Part shown: positions 63,507 to 64,000 of the stretch, piece after piece
How positions within the stretch are numbered: the stretch's first letter is position 1
Layout of the letters: the number at the start of each line of letters is the position of its first letter
Source of the DNA: Methanolobus psychrophilus R15
GTDB taxonomy: Archaea > Halobacteriota > Methanosarcinia > Methanosarcinales > Methanosarcinaceae
Length of the DNA: 64,000 nucleotides
Direction of reading: 5' to 3'
NCBI GenBank assembly: GCA_000306725.1
Contig: CP003083.1
Coordinates: 2,592,042-2,656,041, forward strand
Translations under genes and position numbers: made by a program
Notes under the pieces: generated by a model
What the model was told of the DNA's origin: nothing
Database searches by the model: none
What the model saw: only the letters and a program-made list of their open reading frames with translations

Positions 63507-64000
63507 TTATGCTTCCGTCTGGCTTTGTCCGATCCTATCCAGCTCATTGAGGATAATGATTATGCAATGATCTGAATGCAGTGACAGGGGTCCGATGGAC
63601 AAAGTCCCGGAAGATATCGTTTTGATCGCTATTTCTTCCTCTTCTGTGACTCCCATATGGTCGCCCAGTATAAATACAGCATCATCAGGAAAACTGCTGA
63701 CACTTCTCATGTCGTCTCCGGTCTCATGCAGGTAATATATGCGCCTGTCATTCTCTGCAAACTCAGCCAGCAGTTTCTCAAGCCCTCCGCGGCGTATCCA
63801 TACTCCTGGCGTGGATTGTGACTCGAATTCTGTGGCATCCTTCTCAAGTGCTTTTTTGATAAGGGAGCCGCTGCTCCTCTCATCAGGGCTGAGATACCTG
63901 AGCTGCTCACCATTGAAGCGTACGATCTTACCGGGGTCGGGATCGCCAAGCAGCACCAGATGTATGTTGACATCCCTTCTCATTCCGTGGGACAGGAAAA
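63507..64000 (-). CDS. trmY: tRNA (pseudouridine54-N1)-methyltransferase, 5' partial
   Basis: SPOUT methyltransferase that turns pseudouridine54 into N1-methylpseudouridine in tRNA. The gene enters from the right edge: the frame is open through the window end with FLSHGMRRDVNIHLVLLGDPDPGK (in segments), and family members have an N-terminal part before this LSH. The C-terminal half VFILGDHMGVTEEEE, IAIKTISSGTLSIGPLSLHSDHCIIIILNELDR carries the knot and SAM site. Adjacent pus10 makes the substrate pseudouridine, a clear functional link. Confidence 0.88.
   Translation of the reverse strand, partial: FLSHGMRRDVNIHLVLLGDPDPGKIVRFNGEQLRYLSPDERSSGSLIKKALEKDATEFESQSTPGVWIRRGGLEKLLAEFAENDRRIYYLHETGDDMRSVSSFPDDAVFILGDHMGVTEEEEIAIKTISSGTLSIGPLSLHSDHCIIIILNELDRIGQSQTEA

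Overview
The window is chromosomal DNA from a methanogenic archaeon of the Methanosarcinaceae. The evidence is a complete formylmethanofuran dehydrogenase operon in fmd order (F-A-C-D-B), two methanogenesis marker genes, the siroheme-dependent heme gene ahbC, cfbA for coenzyme F430, archaeal information-processing genes, and bacterial-type groESL, clpB and radC, which members of this family acquired. The glucosyl-3-phosphoglycerate synthase suggests a methylotrophic, osmolyte-making genus such as Methanolobus or Methanococcoides; the genus is an inference.

Layout. 0-6 kb: end of hisD, a DUF1699-type gene, gpgS, then cobA-hemD-ahbC (uroporphyrinogen III to siroheme to heme) and a superoxide reductase behind a structured leader. 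6.5-14.6 kb: valS, a PUA protein, sepF-zpr1, a peroxiredoxin, proS and a CobT-family gene. 14.7 kb: an intron-containing tRNA-Trp whose intron is a box C/D guide RNA. 15-25 kb: a REC-PAS regulator, then the archaeal exosome/proteasome superoperon (L15e, COG1325 protein, two RNase P proteins, PsmA, SBDS, Rrp4, Rrp41, Rrp42, L37Ae, RpoP, Brix, Pcc1, prefoldin beta, DHH protein). 25-31.7 kb: paaK, an ACT protein, a DUF2103-like gene and mmp12 on the plus strand; radC, mmp11 and an IorA-like TPP enzyme on the minus strand. 31.8-39.6 kb: a MobB-MoaE fusion, a winged-helix regulator, groES-groEL, a DEAD-box helicase and clpB, a stress cluster. 39.7-41.7 kb: an unrecognised 664-residue repeat protein.

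41.9-52.7 kb carries metal and cofactor functions: DUF169, a His-rich CobW GTPase followed by a free-standing copy of its C-terminal domain, cfbA, fdhD and the fmd operon with a long leader, then a short DUF1638-like gene and a desulforedoxin-like micro-gene found by reading the minus strand. 52.8-59.2 kb: aroK, aroQ, purE, a response regulator with a KaiC-like ATPase, and a two-subunit 2-oxoacid:ferredoxin oxidoreductase. 59.2-64 kb is a minus-strand translation operon (trmY, pus10, rpl21e, rpoF, DUF655, rsmA, hemK2-like).

No insertion sequence, prophage, CRISPR array or defence island is visible. The least explained items are the repeat protein, the CobW C-terminal mini-gene, the fmd leader with its 77-codon frame, the structured leaders of the superoxide reductase and rpl15e, the desulforedoxin-like micro-gene and a response regulator that seems to start at AUA. 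Starts were chosen by Shine-Dalgarno (SD) position and family N-termini; no database search was run.
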